Of a stretch of 64,000 bases of DNA, positions 45,705 to 58,403 are shown piece after piece. A program made the position numbers and the translations under genes. Origin of the DNA: Hypoxylon rubiginosum (lineage: Eukaryota > Ascomycota > Sordariomycetes > Xylariales > Hypoxylaceae); contig CADCXA010000027.1 in assembly GCA_902806565.1 (NCBI GenBank), forward strand, positions 1,426,001 to 1,490,000, written 5' to 3'. The stretch's first letter is position 1. Each line of letters begins with the position of its first letter. The notes under the pieces were generated by a model. The model saw nothing but the letters and a program-made list of their open reading frames with translations. It did not search any database and had not been told where the DNA came from.

Positions 45705-46863
45705 TTAAAATATTCCGAGGAACTTCTTGCGCTTCCCATCCGGGGTTAAATCAGCAGCTACAGCGGCTGAGGCTGCCCGGGGGTCCGCGGACTCGACAAC
45801 TGGGGCCGGCTCGGTAGTCTGCGGTTGCGGCTCGGCCGTGCCGCTCGCCCAGAACCCCTGCGCGGGTTCCATGCCGTGCGCCTTGCGATACTCGTTCCTC
45901 TTGCCTACGTCGTCCACTCGCATCCTGCGCTTCTCGGCCGTCAGGGCAGACTCGTGCTCCTCGTGCAGGCGCATGACGTCAACGAGGACGCCAACGTACT
46001 GGAAGGGGTGGCGGGGGAACTCGGAGATGGGCGGGATCATGTCGGCGAAGGGCGACTTGGCCTTGAAGTTGGCGATGAAGGTGTAGACCGCTAGCGAAGT
46101 GAGCGTGCCCTTGAAGAGACTCGTTAGACGGTTAGTTGGCTAGTGAGCGATGGCCAAAACCTACCAAGGTAATAATCAAATGAATACTCCGGCTGTGAAT
46201 AAACCAATGCGTCCAAGTGTTCTCCGGCGGCGGCAGTCCGGGATAGGCCTTGACGGTCTGCGCTTGCAGTTCCGCATCCGACATTGCCCCGCCATAGTGC
46301 TTCGGGGTTGATCTCGGTAATCGCGCGCCGTGAGATGGAGGGTTGAACCTCTCCGGCTTCTCGAGTATCAACGGCTTGGAGGGATCGACTGGACCGACCG
46401 GCTTGGCCGCGGGCGCCGCCTCTGTCTTTAGCACTGCTTCGGGTGCAGGTGTGGCAGGTACCGGCTTCGTAGCGGCCGGCGGTGCGGATGTAGCCGGAGG
46501 GGTTGTACTCTTCGTAACAGGCGCTTTCGCGGTTGTCGCCCTCGTTGCGGCCGGCTTGATAGTTGAAGCGTTCGTAAGAGGCTTTGTTGGCGCGGAAGCT
46601 TTAGCAGCTTTGGCAGCAGCTGATTTAGAGCTAGCTTTAGTCGAGGCTGACTTCGGAGCTACAACTTTGGTAGCGGCAGCCTTAGGTGTCTTGAGAGTGG
46701 CGGTTGGTTTGGACGCCGCTGTCTTGGATGCGTAGCGCACTAATACCTGTCCGAGCTCAGCGTTGAGAGGTCTTGAGAAGGGTGTAGAACGTGTTGCGTT
46801 CCGCCACAATGCGCCATATTGAGGCAGCAGGTATCGCGGAATGGAGGTCGTTTTAGAAGCCAT
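45705..46863 (-). CDS. Uncharacterised mitochondrial membrane protein with Lys/Ala/Pro-rich linker
   Basis: Two exons: 46863-46165 and 46109-45705; phase 0; 367 aa. The start ATG (46863) opens a basic, Ser/Thr-rich presequence (MASKTTSIPRYLLPQYGALW then RNATRST), so mitochondrial import is likely. Residues 45-160 are a Lys/Ala/Pro/Thr-rich low-complexity linker. The conserved part begins near PKHYGGAMSDAELQAQTVKA, continues YPGLPPPENTWTHWFIHSR, and has one transmembrane helix spanning the exon join (IHLIITL-GTLTSLAVYTFIAN). The C-terminal side has FADMIPP followed by a charged helix with RNEYRKAHGMEP. I recognise this as a conserved fungal protein but cannot name a function. It is divergent from cytochrome c over a 914-bp shared upstream region and convergent with rrp42. 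Confidence 0.78.
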
Positions 46864-47777
46864 CGCGAGGGGTACTTCTAGGTTTCGTTTCTGATGTTGA
46901 TAGAAGAAACAAAGAACATTAGGATTGATGTACACCACTTGTGCTCTAATATGTCGATCCAGATTATATCAATTGACCCCTCAGTCGCGAGGTTGACTCG
47001 ATGCACAAATTTCAAGCGCGTTTTGCATAAACTTCGAAATTCAATTGTAGTCCCTCATCTTACGATCCAATCCCGTGAATTGGCTTGTTCCGAATCTAGG
47101 GTATCGGGGCCGGTAGTGGCCGGTTAAGTTTCCTGAAAGGGTTTAACCTTGGTGTGCGCGAGTTACTGGGTTATTAATGGGTTAATGGTTAGAATGAGTT
47201 TGCTTGGGACGCGTTAAGCTGGCGCTGGTGTCAGGGTCATCGAAAAATTTTTGTAAGTTTCCCACTGACGGGATCCAACTGGAGCCAACTAGGTACAAGA
47301 CTCCAGACTCCGAGAATGTTCCGTCCGTCCGCCCCATCGCCCCATCACAAGTCTAACTTTAGCGATGCTAGGGGTAGATGGTACGGTAGCTCGGTATTTA
47401 GCTCACTGTAGAATGATTAATGACATTTATTTTATTGAGTTGATAGGAAGAAAAGGTCCATGCATTTTTCAAAAACCGGCTTTCCCCGGAAGTGTATTAC
47501 TTTTCCCGTCACCCCATTGGCTAATAACCTACGTCACGCGCCACATTGTGGCTCACAGTTTCCGTAGTACCTTACCGAAAATACCCATTACGCTGTGCTC
47601 TCATATGCTTTTAAAAAATTCCCAGCTTGCGCCGATTTTTTTTTCTTTTCCAATTTCTTGTTCATAAACCACGAGCAACTTCATAGACGATCCTCTCGTT
47701 CTTTCACTCGACCTACGTGCCTACGTATACTCTAGACCCTTAATTAATAATATTTCCTCGACTTCTCATCCGATAAA
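46864..47777. other. Divergent promoter region shared with cytochrome c
   Basis: 914 bp between two genes for mitochondrial proteins. It has CCAAT boxes on both strands (47067-47071 and 47516-47520) and a pyrimidine-rich leader from about 47640. No gene is supported. Confidence 0.5.
47516..47520 (-). promoter_or_regulatory. CCAAT box upstream of cytochrome c
   Basis: ATTGG on the + strand (CCAAT on -) lies about 260 bp upstream of the cytochrome c ATG. The fungal HAP2/3/5 (CBC) complex binds CCAAT and controls respiratory genes; a second copy is at 47067-47071. Function here is inferred from position only. Confidence 0.35.
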
Positions 47778-48600
<823 letters not shown>

Positions 48601-49400
48601 ACGAAGATTACGAAGGCATACGTGTACCACTACAAATCAATCGCATAGAAAGGATCGGCCAGTTGTGTATTCATAGACCACTAGACCGCTTTGGCGTCCC
48701 TGCGGACGCAAACCTATATCCATCTCCTCTTTTTCAAAGCAGCTTAGACCTGGTAGGAATGCTAGGGGGTCCCAGATTTTTTCCAGACCAAGGGGTGGTC
48801 TTGGATAGAATCTGTCACCAGTAATTGAAAACGAAAGTGTTCATTTCGTTTCCATTTCAAGCTCAGTGTTACCACCTTGCATACTCCCTTTTTTTCTCTC
48901 GCAGACTGTTTCCTGATGTGTAATCCCACTTCGTGACGTAGGTTACAGACTAGATCTTGCTAAGTAGTGCGAATGGGGTAGATGTTTCCCATTGACCAAT
49001 GAGAGCGAGTCGAATTACTCTTCAGCTATTCAGCTCTGCGAAGCTACTAACGGAGTGGATATGTCTATGACTAAGACTCTATGGAAATGCACATAGATGA
49101 TTGTTACCAGGTAATTTGCTACGGTGATTCTAGATGTGCTGTCTGTCATAGACGGAACCATTACCGTATTGCGAAAGCTCGCGAGATCACATAAGCAGGC
49201 GTCACAAGACCTGGCGAGCGAGTTTGAGTCACTACTGCTTACCTACCTAGGTATTCAAGCTGTCAGACACATGAGATGACTATTCGAGGTTACGATATTA
49301 GATGCTGTAATCAGATACCTAGGTACTCTTAAATTCTATTGGTATCAAGTAAAGTCTAGTAGTTCAGCAACATGCGGCATCGCCCAACTCACTCCCAACT
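48601..49400. other. Convergent intergenic region
   Basis: 3' flanks of cytochrome c (+) and rix7 (-). Two ACCTAGGT palindromes lie at 49245-49252 and 49317-49324. No gene supported. Confidence 0.5.
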
Positions 49401-51696
49401 TCACTCCCAGCCCGTCTCCTTGAGCTCCCTAAACTTCCTCGAGTGGCTGTACGACACGCTCGGCTTGGTCTTCTGCAGCGCCGTCTCCCAGTCCTCGGGG
49501 AGTAGCACGTCGGGCCCTCGGCCCCCCTCGTCGGCGCGCTCGACGGCGGCCTGGCCGGCGGCCACGTGCAGGTTGTCGAGGTCGGCGCCGCTGAAGCCGT
49601 CGCACCGGGAGTCGCGAGCGACGCGCTCGAGCACGTCGTGGTCGGCGTAGCCGGGGAGCAGGCGCCGGATGCGGGTGCGGAGGATGTCGGCGCGGCCGTC
49701 GGCGTCGGGCAGGTCGACGAAGATGTTGGTGCCGAGCCGGCCCGGGCGCAGGATCGCCGGGTCGATCATGTCGGGCCGGTTCGTCGCGCCCACCACGTAC
49801 ACGCCCTGGCGGCTGCCGATCCCGTCGAGCTCCGTCAGGAGCTGGTTGACGACGCGCGCGCTGGCGTCGGGGCCGCTGCCGTCGCGGCGCGGGACGAGGG
49901 CGTCCAGCTCGTCGAAGAAGAGGATGCACGGGGCCGAGGTAAGCGCCCGGCTGAAGACCTGACGGACCGAGCGCTCGGATTCGCCTACGTATTTGTTGAG
50001 TAGCTCTGGGCCCTTGACTGAGATGAAGTTCGCTTTCGATTCGTTAGCTACTGCCTTCGCTAGGAGAGTCTTGCCGCATCCAGGGGGTCCCCATAGAAGC
50101 ACGCCTGAAGGTGCTTCGAGACCCTTGCTTTTGAATCGCTCGGGATCTTGGATAGGCTTTACTATAGACAACATAAGTTGCTTCCGTACGTCTTCGAGGG
50201 CGCCAATATGTGCCCAGGTTGTGTCCGGTATCGTTGTGAAACCTTCTCTCTTGGAAGATGGTTGGACCTTCCCAATAGCGTTGAGCATGTGTTCCATTGT
50301 TAGTACCAACTTCTCTCCAGGCATAGCCCCATCGGCTGCTCCCATAATTGCAAGATGTAGTCGGAGCCCTGGTGATACCTGATCGTCGGAGTCGATATCC
50401 ATCTCTGCAGGGCCCATCTGTTCCAGTTCTGACATAGTTGCCCTCACCATTTCGTTCTTCGCGACGGAGACGACATCTTTCAAGTCGGCCCCGACAAAGC
50501 CAGGTGTCCTCTTTGCTAGAAGCTTGTAATCTAGGTCGGGAGATACTTTGCCCTTCTGGAGTATTTTTCGTAAGATAATCTCGCGGGAGGCCTCATTTGG
50601 TATACCGAGGCTGATTTCTCTGTTAAATCGTCCTGCTCTTCGAAGAGCCGGGTCGATGCTATCAGGTCGGTTTGTCGCTGCGAGCGTCACGACAAGTTTA
50701 CCTCCCAACTTCTGAGGCGACAGATCGTCCATGCACGTTAGCATCTGCGCCACTATCCGCTTCTCCATTTCCCTCTGCGCGTTCTCTCTCTTCCCCATAA
50801 TCGCATCGATCTCGTCAATAAAAATTAAACACGGTGCAAGTGATTTGGCCTCCTCATAGAGCTCTCTGATCTTCTTCTCAGACTCGCCGGACATACCAGC
50901 AACGAGAGAAGGGGCCGAGACTGGTATGTATGCTACACCGAGCGAGGCGGCATACGCATTTGCGAGCATGGTCTTGCCGCAGCCTGGAGGGCCATGTAAT
51001 AGGACGCCTCGACTAGCCTCTAGGTCGTTTTCAAGGCAGACCTCGGGAAATCGCATAGGAAACGTGACCGATTCAGCAAGGACCCTAATGGCTTCGTCCA
51101 TCCCACCGAGGTCGTGCAAGGAAACATCGCTAGGCGGGGTGCGATCTTCCTGGCGTTTCTCAGTTTTCCGTCTTTTCGCTTTGGCCTCACCGTTGGGCTG
51201 TCTATCGACCATGTTTGTAACAAGTGCTGTGTCTACCCCGGAAATATTACCACTAATAGTGCCGGCTTCAGGTGAAGCTACCGACTGACTCTTTGGTATG
51301 TTCCAAGACTTGGTAATGTGTTTGTTCATTACAAAGTAATCGCGTTCCTGTAGATGTGTCAGCTCGTGAGCTCACCTGCTTGATAACTAGAATAAGGGGT
51401 AAATGGTTTACTTTGGGTTTTGGTGATCCATCAGGAACTTCTTCTAATGCTTCTTCTTCGTCTTCCTCTTTTCTTTCTTCTTTCCTTAGGCGAAGGACTC
51501 GTTCAATGGAGTCTTCGAGTGGACGCTTTTTTTGGCGAGCAAGGCTGGAATTAGAGCGCTTGATAGAATCGTAAACACCAGCGACGGTGAACTTTGGTTG
51601 TTTGTTCTTATTTGTGTCCCGATCCAGCTCATCTTCGAACTTCCTGATGATCTGATAGACATCACGGTCCATGCCGTGGAGGACCTTGGCAGGCAT
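49401..51696 (-). CDS. rix7: RIX7 (NVL-type) AAA-ATPase for 60S ribosome biogenesis
   Basis: Two exons: 51696-51412 and 51347-49401; phase 0; 743 aa. Rix7 is a tandem-AAA unfoldase that removes factors from pre-60S particles in the nucleolus. D1 has Walker A GPPGCGKT (214-221) and Walker [10 protein letters not shown] (DE at 273-274); D2 has GPPGCGKT (515-522) and ILFFDELDA (574-575). The sequence after LVGVGATNRP-type motifs retains the second region of homology ([11 protein letters not shown] and [11 protein letters not shown]). The N-terminal 110 residues include a Rix7 N-domain ([15 protein letters not shown]) and an acidic/basic stretch with KRRKTEK, a possible nuclear signal. Size and order agree with yeast Rix7 (837 aa), slightly shorter. 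The end of the gene (49430-49960) is very GC-rich, creating long antisense frames. Confidence 0.94.
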
Positions 51697-52649
51697 TATA
51701 TCAAGTCTACGCAGCAAACAAGAGCAGTCCTATATGATTGCCTATGAGATCCGATGACCCATATGTTATGCAGGGGAGTCAAAGCTCCTTACACCAGTGC
51801 GTTGTGTGTTTTAATATCTTGATAAAAACTTCGGTCTGAATTTGAGAAAACTTTCAGCACCCAACGCATTAAAAGTGGACCCTGCTTGTAAGTGGTGTGT
51901 ATGCATTTAAAGCATTATCCTGTTGACAGGAAGAGAACAACAACTGTAGTACTGTACTCCTAACTTTTTACTTTGCTTATTGTCCTAAGTTGGCTGTTAG
52001 ATAAAAGAGGTAAAGAAAAAGGTTCAGTCACGAAGTTGCTATTCCAGCTTTAGATATTTGCCAAACTTAACTGATGTCCCCTGAAACTCTCCCCGGCTGT
52101 TAACCTTGGACACATAGTACAGATACAGTACAGATACAGTACCTGCAAACTTAATAATAAAAGTCCAAGTCTACTTATCGAACCACTTTGCTTATAGCAA
52201 TGCTACATATATATAACGTCTGATATTTTAACGATAGAGTTGTCTCAAAGATATAAAAATTCCAAGCACGTGCACCCTGAGAGAGTTCAACCATATAGGT
52301 ATATAAAGATTGCCGGGATTCTAAGTGCGGCAGGTGCGTCATTGAGCCGCTAACCCGCTAAACCTCTTGGCTTTTACTTGATAGATCCCTTGTAATCGTA
52401 ATCGATAAGCCAAGCCTTGGGACCTATACCTCTCGAAACAAGCCGGCTTGTGACTTGCCCGAATTCGCAACACCGAACTTGTCCTCGTCATACGAACGAA
52501 TACGCAAAGAAATTATCTCTATTTACATGGCGCAAGCGGCCTCGTAGCGCCATTCGCTTGGGAAAAGCGAACCCCAAATCCTTATATACTAGTCTCCTGC
52601 GAACGATGCGCGCTTCGGACTCTACGGGAGATTCCAGGGTACGGCGAAC
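51697..52649. other. Divergent promoter region, rix7 / vps20
   Basis: About 950 bp, AT-rich at 51800-52300. It contains a small tandem repeat, AGTACAGATAC twice, at 52116-52137. No gene supported. Confidence 0.5.
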
Positions 52650-53511
52650 ATGGGCAACAATCCGAGCAGAGTGACCGCCCAGGACAAGTGAGTTTCTCTC
52701 GTCCCATTTCTCTTGTCTCATCATCTTGCTAGAAATCACCATTGCCTCGCCCTTCCCATCGTACAGGCCCGCACTCACATCCGCCCTTATCGCCCGAAAC
52801 TACGACTACCAACTACTAATGCCAATATGCGCTAGGGCGATCCTCGACCTCAAGCTCCAGCGGGACAAGCTACACCAGTACCAGCGGCGGATCACGGTGC
52901 TGACGGACAAGGAAACGGCGGTGGCGCGGCAGATGCTGGCGGCGGGCGACAAGAAGCGGGCCCTACTCGCGCTGCGGCGCAAGAAGTACCAGGAGTCGCT
53001 GCTCGAGAAGACGGACCTGCAGCTGGCCCAGCTCGAGCAGCTGACCCGCAGCGTCGAGTTCGCCCTCATACAGAAGGACGTCGTATTCGGCCTGCAGCAG
53101 GGCACGAAAGTCCTCAAGGAGATCCACTCCGAGATGGGCGGCATCGAGCACGTCGAGAAGCTTATGGGCGAGACCGCCGACGCCGTCGCCTACCAGCGGG
53201 TATGTTTCCTCCCTACATATATATCTACCTAACCTATAAATCCGAGACGAACTTCGTACTGATTCCATGTTTTTACTACCTTGCAGGAGGTAAGCGAGAT
53301 GCTGGGCGGCAGGATAACGAACCAGGACGAGGACGAGGTGGAAGACGAGCTCGCCGCTCTGGAGCTGGAAGTGAACGGCCCCGCCCCGCTACCCAACGTC
53401 CCCGATACCAAACTACCCCAAGTTAAAGAGCAACGACATCAACAACAGCAATCAGAAGAAGAACACGAGCCGGAACCGGAACTGGAGAGGAGGGCTATGC
53501 TTGCCGCGTGA
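52650..53511 (+). CDS. vps20: VPS20 (CHMP6), ESCRT-III subunit
   Basis: Three exons: 52650-52687, 52836-53199, 53287-53511; phases 2, 0; 208 aa. Vps20 starts ESCRT-III assembly on endosomes after recruitment by ESCRT-II, leading to Snf7 polymerisation and multivesicular-body budding. The N-terminus MGNNPSR fits an N-myristoylation site (Gly2, Ser6), known for Vps20. The Snf7-domain helices follow: AILDLKLQRDKLHQYQRRIT, ARQMLAAGDKKRALLALRRK, and LIQKDVVFGLQQGTKVLKEI. The acidic C-terminal part (EDEVEDELAALELE) corresponds to the helix that binds Vps4-type MIT domains. The size equals yeast Vps20 (221 aa) closely. The 148-bp first intron ends after an ACTAAT branch site. Confidence 0.93.
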
Positions 53512-54945
53512 TATAAAGGAGAGCAGTAGGAGGGAGGGATTAGACTCGGGTTTAGGATTGCATGGCTGGAAAGGGGGGAAGATTAGAAGAAATCATTTTG
53601 GGAATCTCGGCTGTATATTGAAATCTAACCAACCTCCCTTTTGGGTATGCCGTTTCGTTTTCTCTCGGGAGCTTATTATTCGGAGAGGAGGCATCATCGT
53701 GTAGACGGCGGTATTAGCTGCCCATAACTAGCGAATAGATAGTGGAACTTATCAAACCCCTAATTTCTTTCCTATCGACTCTAATTAAGAGTCATTAATG
53801 GTGGTGCCTCGAGGTTTTTATTATGATTTGAGGAGTTATTCTCCTAATATACCAAGGTAGTGTTAGGAACTTGTCAAGCTACGCATTTATAAGGGTGGGT
53901 TTATATGACGATGATTTTCCATTCGTAAACAAGACATCACTTAAGTCGAGTCCAACCTATACGCTTCATGATGCTTTGCAAGTGTCCTTTTTATCCTTGA
54001 GCTCTGAAGACTTAGCTATGTACTCATACAGTCAGTCACCAACACTCTCAAGTATCGACTCCACGTTTGAATACTTATATACTTCCGTTTCCATTAGTCT
54101 TTGTTCAGAGGCCACTTGCTGCCAGCCCTGCCAGTGCTGGCACATACGCCGATCGCAAAAGGGTACCCACGCGGTACTTAAGATACAACGATTACCACAA
54201 CATTACCAACAACGCCTTTAGCCTCTGAAGGCTGATCTATAATCTCGTATGCTTCATGCTGTAATGCAAGTGCCAACAACGCCAAGTGATGCAGAGATTT
54301 TCGAAATACCATGCCATGCCATGCCGGGTGTTTTGGGGTATATCTAACGCCAGTGTAGAAGTCATGCCGAAGTCATCCTGTGTCTATCCGCCGGATATGC
54401 ATCGTAACAGTACCACAAAGGAGATTTTCCGAATTAGTCTATCGGGTCGTTATGAAAAAAAGGCGATGAGAATCCTCGAGACGGGTTTGACCTGATACTG
54501 GCAATCAAGGCCATAATAGTGAAAGGAAATTGGTGAGGATTTGTAGGTTCCTGATTTCGATATAAACGTTTAAGAAGGGGGGTTGAACAGATCAACGGTC
54601 TACCCAGACTATACGTTGTGGTTCAGGAACGTGATGCCGGAGCGGCGACCCATGGTTTTCGATGTAGTTACCACGGAATGAAGGGGCTACGTGTGATTGA
54701 TGCTCACGTCGATAGTGCGTCTGCTGTGGTTCAACCATTATAGGTTCAATCAACTCGTGACGGTAAGTCTGTCGACGATCGAGACCGGATTCGGAAATTG
54801 GTAGGGGGTTTGATCTCTCGTGGAGACCATGTCGAGCGCTTGTGTAGCGTCTGTGTTCAGTTTAGTAAATGTTAAGGCGATTCATAAAACATCGTGCAGC
54901 CTGCAACCGGTATAGCACATAGGTGTCTGTTGAGAGTACGCCAAC
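53512..54945. other. Convergent intergenic region
   Basis: 1.4 kb between vps20 (+) and the DUF2293 gene (-). A 116-codon frame at 53871-54221 starts with a non-ATG codon and shows no family motif. Possible extra last exon of the DUF2293 gene lies at 54883-54900 (see findings). Confidence 0.5.
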
Positions 54946-57535
54946 TTACACCTCAGGGGTCCCATGTTCAGAATCGATAATCTGAACATCGCGTGACACG
55001 CTTCCAGGCCACACTACTGGTTCTCGACCAAAACGTTGACCGTGCGCAGGGTCTCTGTAGTCCCTATGTTCACGATCTGGGGGACTATCGACTACCACGT
55101 GCTGTCTAAGCCCAGCTGCTGGGATTCTGTGAGAGTTGGGTTCTTCATATGTGGTTAGTCCATGACTAGGATAGTTGGCAGGGACACTGAAGTGGTCATG
55201 AGAGCTTCTCGGTCGGGGAGGTGCTTCACGAATATATACAATCCGGGGGCTGTCTTGGACGTCTTGGAAGCGAGTATCTCGACGAACTGGAACATCACGG
55301 ATCATCTCCTCCCGCCTTAAGGGGGCAACTTGGTAATCCTCATCGGGACGCCGTTGCACCTCCACTACTTGGTGAGGTCGACGAAACGCATCATCCGTAA
55401 CAACAGGATTTGCTCTGCCTCTGATCGATGTGTCATCATGATACTGTGCCATTCTATCACCAGGAACTGGCCAAGATTGATGTTGGTTCACACCTTCAAA
55501 AGACGAGACTGGTCTGTCTGAAAAATACCTCACTGGCTCACGTCGCGGGTCCTCACCTCGACCCTGATGGTTGATGGGGATGAATGAAGAACCGGGGTAT
55601 GCATCAAACTCTCCAGCAGAATGGTCTGCGACACGATAGCGTCTTGTGCCCAACTCATTACCGTGAATCACGTCCCTAGGGGACCGGAAACGTGGAGCAG
55701 AACCCATTTGTTCATGATCTCCTCGGGAAATGATACGAGGTGCTTCTTCAACATATCGAGGCTCACGGTGTAGGACGTGAGAAGAGTCCCGTGGTGTCTG
55801 AGCGCCAGCCGGAGACGCAGGCTCAATAGATTGTAACAACATATCCTGCAAACCGTGCCTAACTGGTGAGACTGGAACTTGCTGGTAGCTATAACCGGTG
55901 GACGGGTGCCCAACTTTGGGCCTGTGATTCTCCAGATCATGTATCGGTTGAGGCGGTGTATATGCGTTGCCCTCGGGGAGACCACGAGCCACGGTGGCCA
56001 TTCTCTCCCTTCGAGAATCGCCATTAAGACGCTGTGGATCTGTTCGTAATTCAATATGGCGGGGCATCTGTTCAATAATAGGTGTACCGCGCGTTACCAC
56101 TACTGTTGGCTCGCGGCTAGGGTAAACAGAACGAGCAGGACCTGGGCTCATAGTCAAATCCATTGGAATAGAATCGGTGGGGACCACACTTGGCTCATTG
56201 GCATGGCCATTCTGGCGGGACGAGCCAGCAAGCGCTTCGGCAGCAGCAGCGTATCTCCTAAAGCGTCGCGTCTTTCGAGCACTTCTCTTCTCAGCCTTTG
56301 CAATCGCTTTCTGCCTACATGTAGACAAGGATAAGGCGGCCGGAACGGATGGGTCACGCCTGTGAGCCAGGAAAGGCGACGGATGACTAGCGGGTTGCAC
56401 ATCCTGCAGCTCTGCTGTATCTCTTAGCAGTGCTACGGCTGACATGACGCCGGCATGTTCGGCGGGCTCAGGTTCGGGATTAGAAATGTCATCCTCGGAT
56501 TCTTCCTCGGTGTCGGATATTTCAATTACTTCTCGGAGTATTTCATCAAGCTGGTCGCGGCCGGTCTCTTCGTCACCTCGCCACTTGACGATAATATCCA
56601 GACACGGCTTTTCTACAGCTTTGCGAGCATTAGCCCAACTAGTCGTCTTTAGTAGTTCATCATAACGGGTGTGTGTATGTCTGATGTAAGCGATCGCTGC
56701 AAGTTGAACACGGCGTGCTAGGGTCAGTCCCGAAGCCATGCCAACCTTGTACTCGCCGTGAAATTTCCCACCCTATTTTGTAAATGTCATGTTAGTATTA
56801 GTGTGCCATTGTGGTGGAGTAAGGTAGAACAAAGAAACGCACCTTTTGGAAGGAATGCTGAATGATCTCCTTTCGGTCAATATTGGGTATTCTGGGGAAC
56901 AGATCTCTCAAGACAGCGTCGGCTTGCTTGTTGATTTCTTCTTGAGTCTCTGGTATCGGCTCCGGTACGCCGTGATCCCCTTGGACGATATGGGCCAATT
57001 GACCATTTTCCTCTAGTGCCATACGAGCTTGGTCAACGATCGTCCCACGAAAATGATACCCGACACGGTTCATGTGATGATCGAGATTTTCGAGATTCGT
57101 CGAGTTCTGGAAAGAGTCAGCAGGTCGAGGAGCAGGCAGGCAGTGGATATGCCTACAGAAACAATAAAGATCATGGCATCTTGTTCTCTCGAAAGGTCTT
57201 TGCATGCTTGGGTTAGCTTTGGATGTCCTATGGGGACGAATTCAAAGCCCGGCGGAGGGTTTCTTTCGGTGGTGATCTGCTGCTGGTTAGCACTGGCCGT
57301 TCCTATTGACCTCTCCGCGACCACCGGCTACCTTAAACTCCAACTGCTTCTTCTTCTTATCGGCATTCTCAACTAGTTCAAAGGTGATCTTGTGCTTCAC
57401 CTTGGGCGGGGCCTTCAAGGGATTGAGAGCGCGCCAGGTGTTATCTTGCTGTAGTGCCCTCTCTAGTTTTGCGCGACGGGTTACAGCCCGGACGCCTCGA
57501 ATCGGCGCGGGTGCTTTCTTCTTTTCGCGTGCCAT
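54946..57535 (-). CDS. DUF2293-domain protein
   Basis: Four exons: 57535-57332, 57276-57157, 57106-56843, 56772-54946; all phase 0; 804 aa. The conserved DUF2293 region spans the third and fourth exons: RKEIIQHSFQK-GGKFHGEYKVG joins across the last intron, followed by RRVQLAAIAYIRHTHTRYDE and ARKAVEKPCLDIIVKWRGDE. Residues from about 260 to the end are disordered, Arg/Pro/Ser-rich, with many charged turns. The N-terminal exon is basic (MAREKKKAPAPIRGVRAVTR), a possible nuclear targeting region. The function of DUF2293 is unknown. The second exon follows three consecutive CAG acceptors (57277-57285); I used the last. The stop codon at 54946 overlaps a GTAAGT donor consensus, so the extreme C-terminus is uncertain. 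It is divergent from the OSCP gene. Confidence 0.82.
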
Positions 57536-58403
57536 CACGATAGTGATGCTAACCTTACCGTACGAAAGTGAGGCTTTGGAATTGAAATGTTACTGGAACA
57601 AAAGTGAAAGAAAGAGGACGGCTACACAGGAATAGCTATCGCATGATATCCAAACGCATCTGCGCGATGGTCTAGAAATCTGGGCGTCGGATGAACCAAC
57701 TAACGCAAGTGATCACTCTAACCGCGAAGGAGAGATGATGCAGAGATACTGAAGATGTACTTGAGTAGGTGGTGAGATTCACTGTAAAGTCTCCGGAGAG
57801 TGATTCATTAAGATCAAATGCCCCGGTAGTCTTGAACAGATTGAACAGAAAAAAAAAAACCAGAAGAATCGTGTGTTAGGCGAAGAAGCGCAGCCCAAAA
57901 TGATCTTCTGACTCAACAAGATGACAAGATGTTGCGGATTGATTGTGCGAGATTTGGTACTTGACGTACTTGACGGACTTGGGAGGGAATCTTGGAAAGG
58001 AAAGGTCTCAGTTTTATCGGGTCTTAGGCTTATAATAACCCACCTGGCCAGTGCGCCAGTGCGCCTACCTAGTGCCTGCCGGTTGCACGGCATTCTAGGC
58101 GGTAAGCCGGCTGTCATTGTTGGCCACACAGCCACAGAATTGGATTACCCGATAAGTGGGTACTTTAGTACTTAGGTACATACTCAGAGCGCCACAAACT
58201 CACAGTGAGGTTTTTGTGGCTCAACTCATAGTTATGAAAGGCCCCAGTGTTTGGTTGGCCCGCTAAAGTTGGACCCGGTTGGATTTCGGATTTCTTGCAG
58301 ACAACCTTCTAAGCCTCTAAAGCTGAGCTTTAACAAAATCGTCACGTATCTAATCCCCCTTCGAACCTCCCATCAATCGCCCTCCCTCCAATCCGCCGCC
58401 GTC
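57536..58403. other. Divergent promoter region, DUF2293 gene / ATP synthase OSCP
   Basis: About 870 bp, including an A-run at 57849-57858 and a CCAAT box on the minus strand (58139-58143) about 260 bp before the OSCP ATG. The OSCP frame is open upstream to 58251, but no ATG precedes 58404 in that frame with a plausible presequence. Confidence 0.45.

Noticed and set aside
53871..54221. 116-codon plus-strand frame downstream of vps20
   Set aside because: First codon is not ATG, no recognisable domain, in AT-rich 3' flank; insufficient support.
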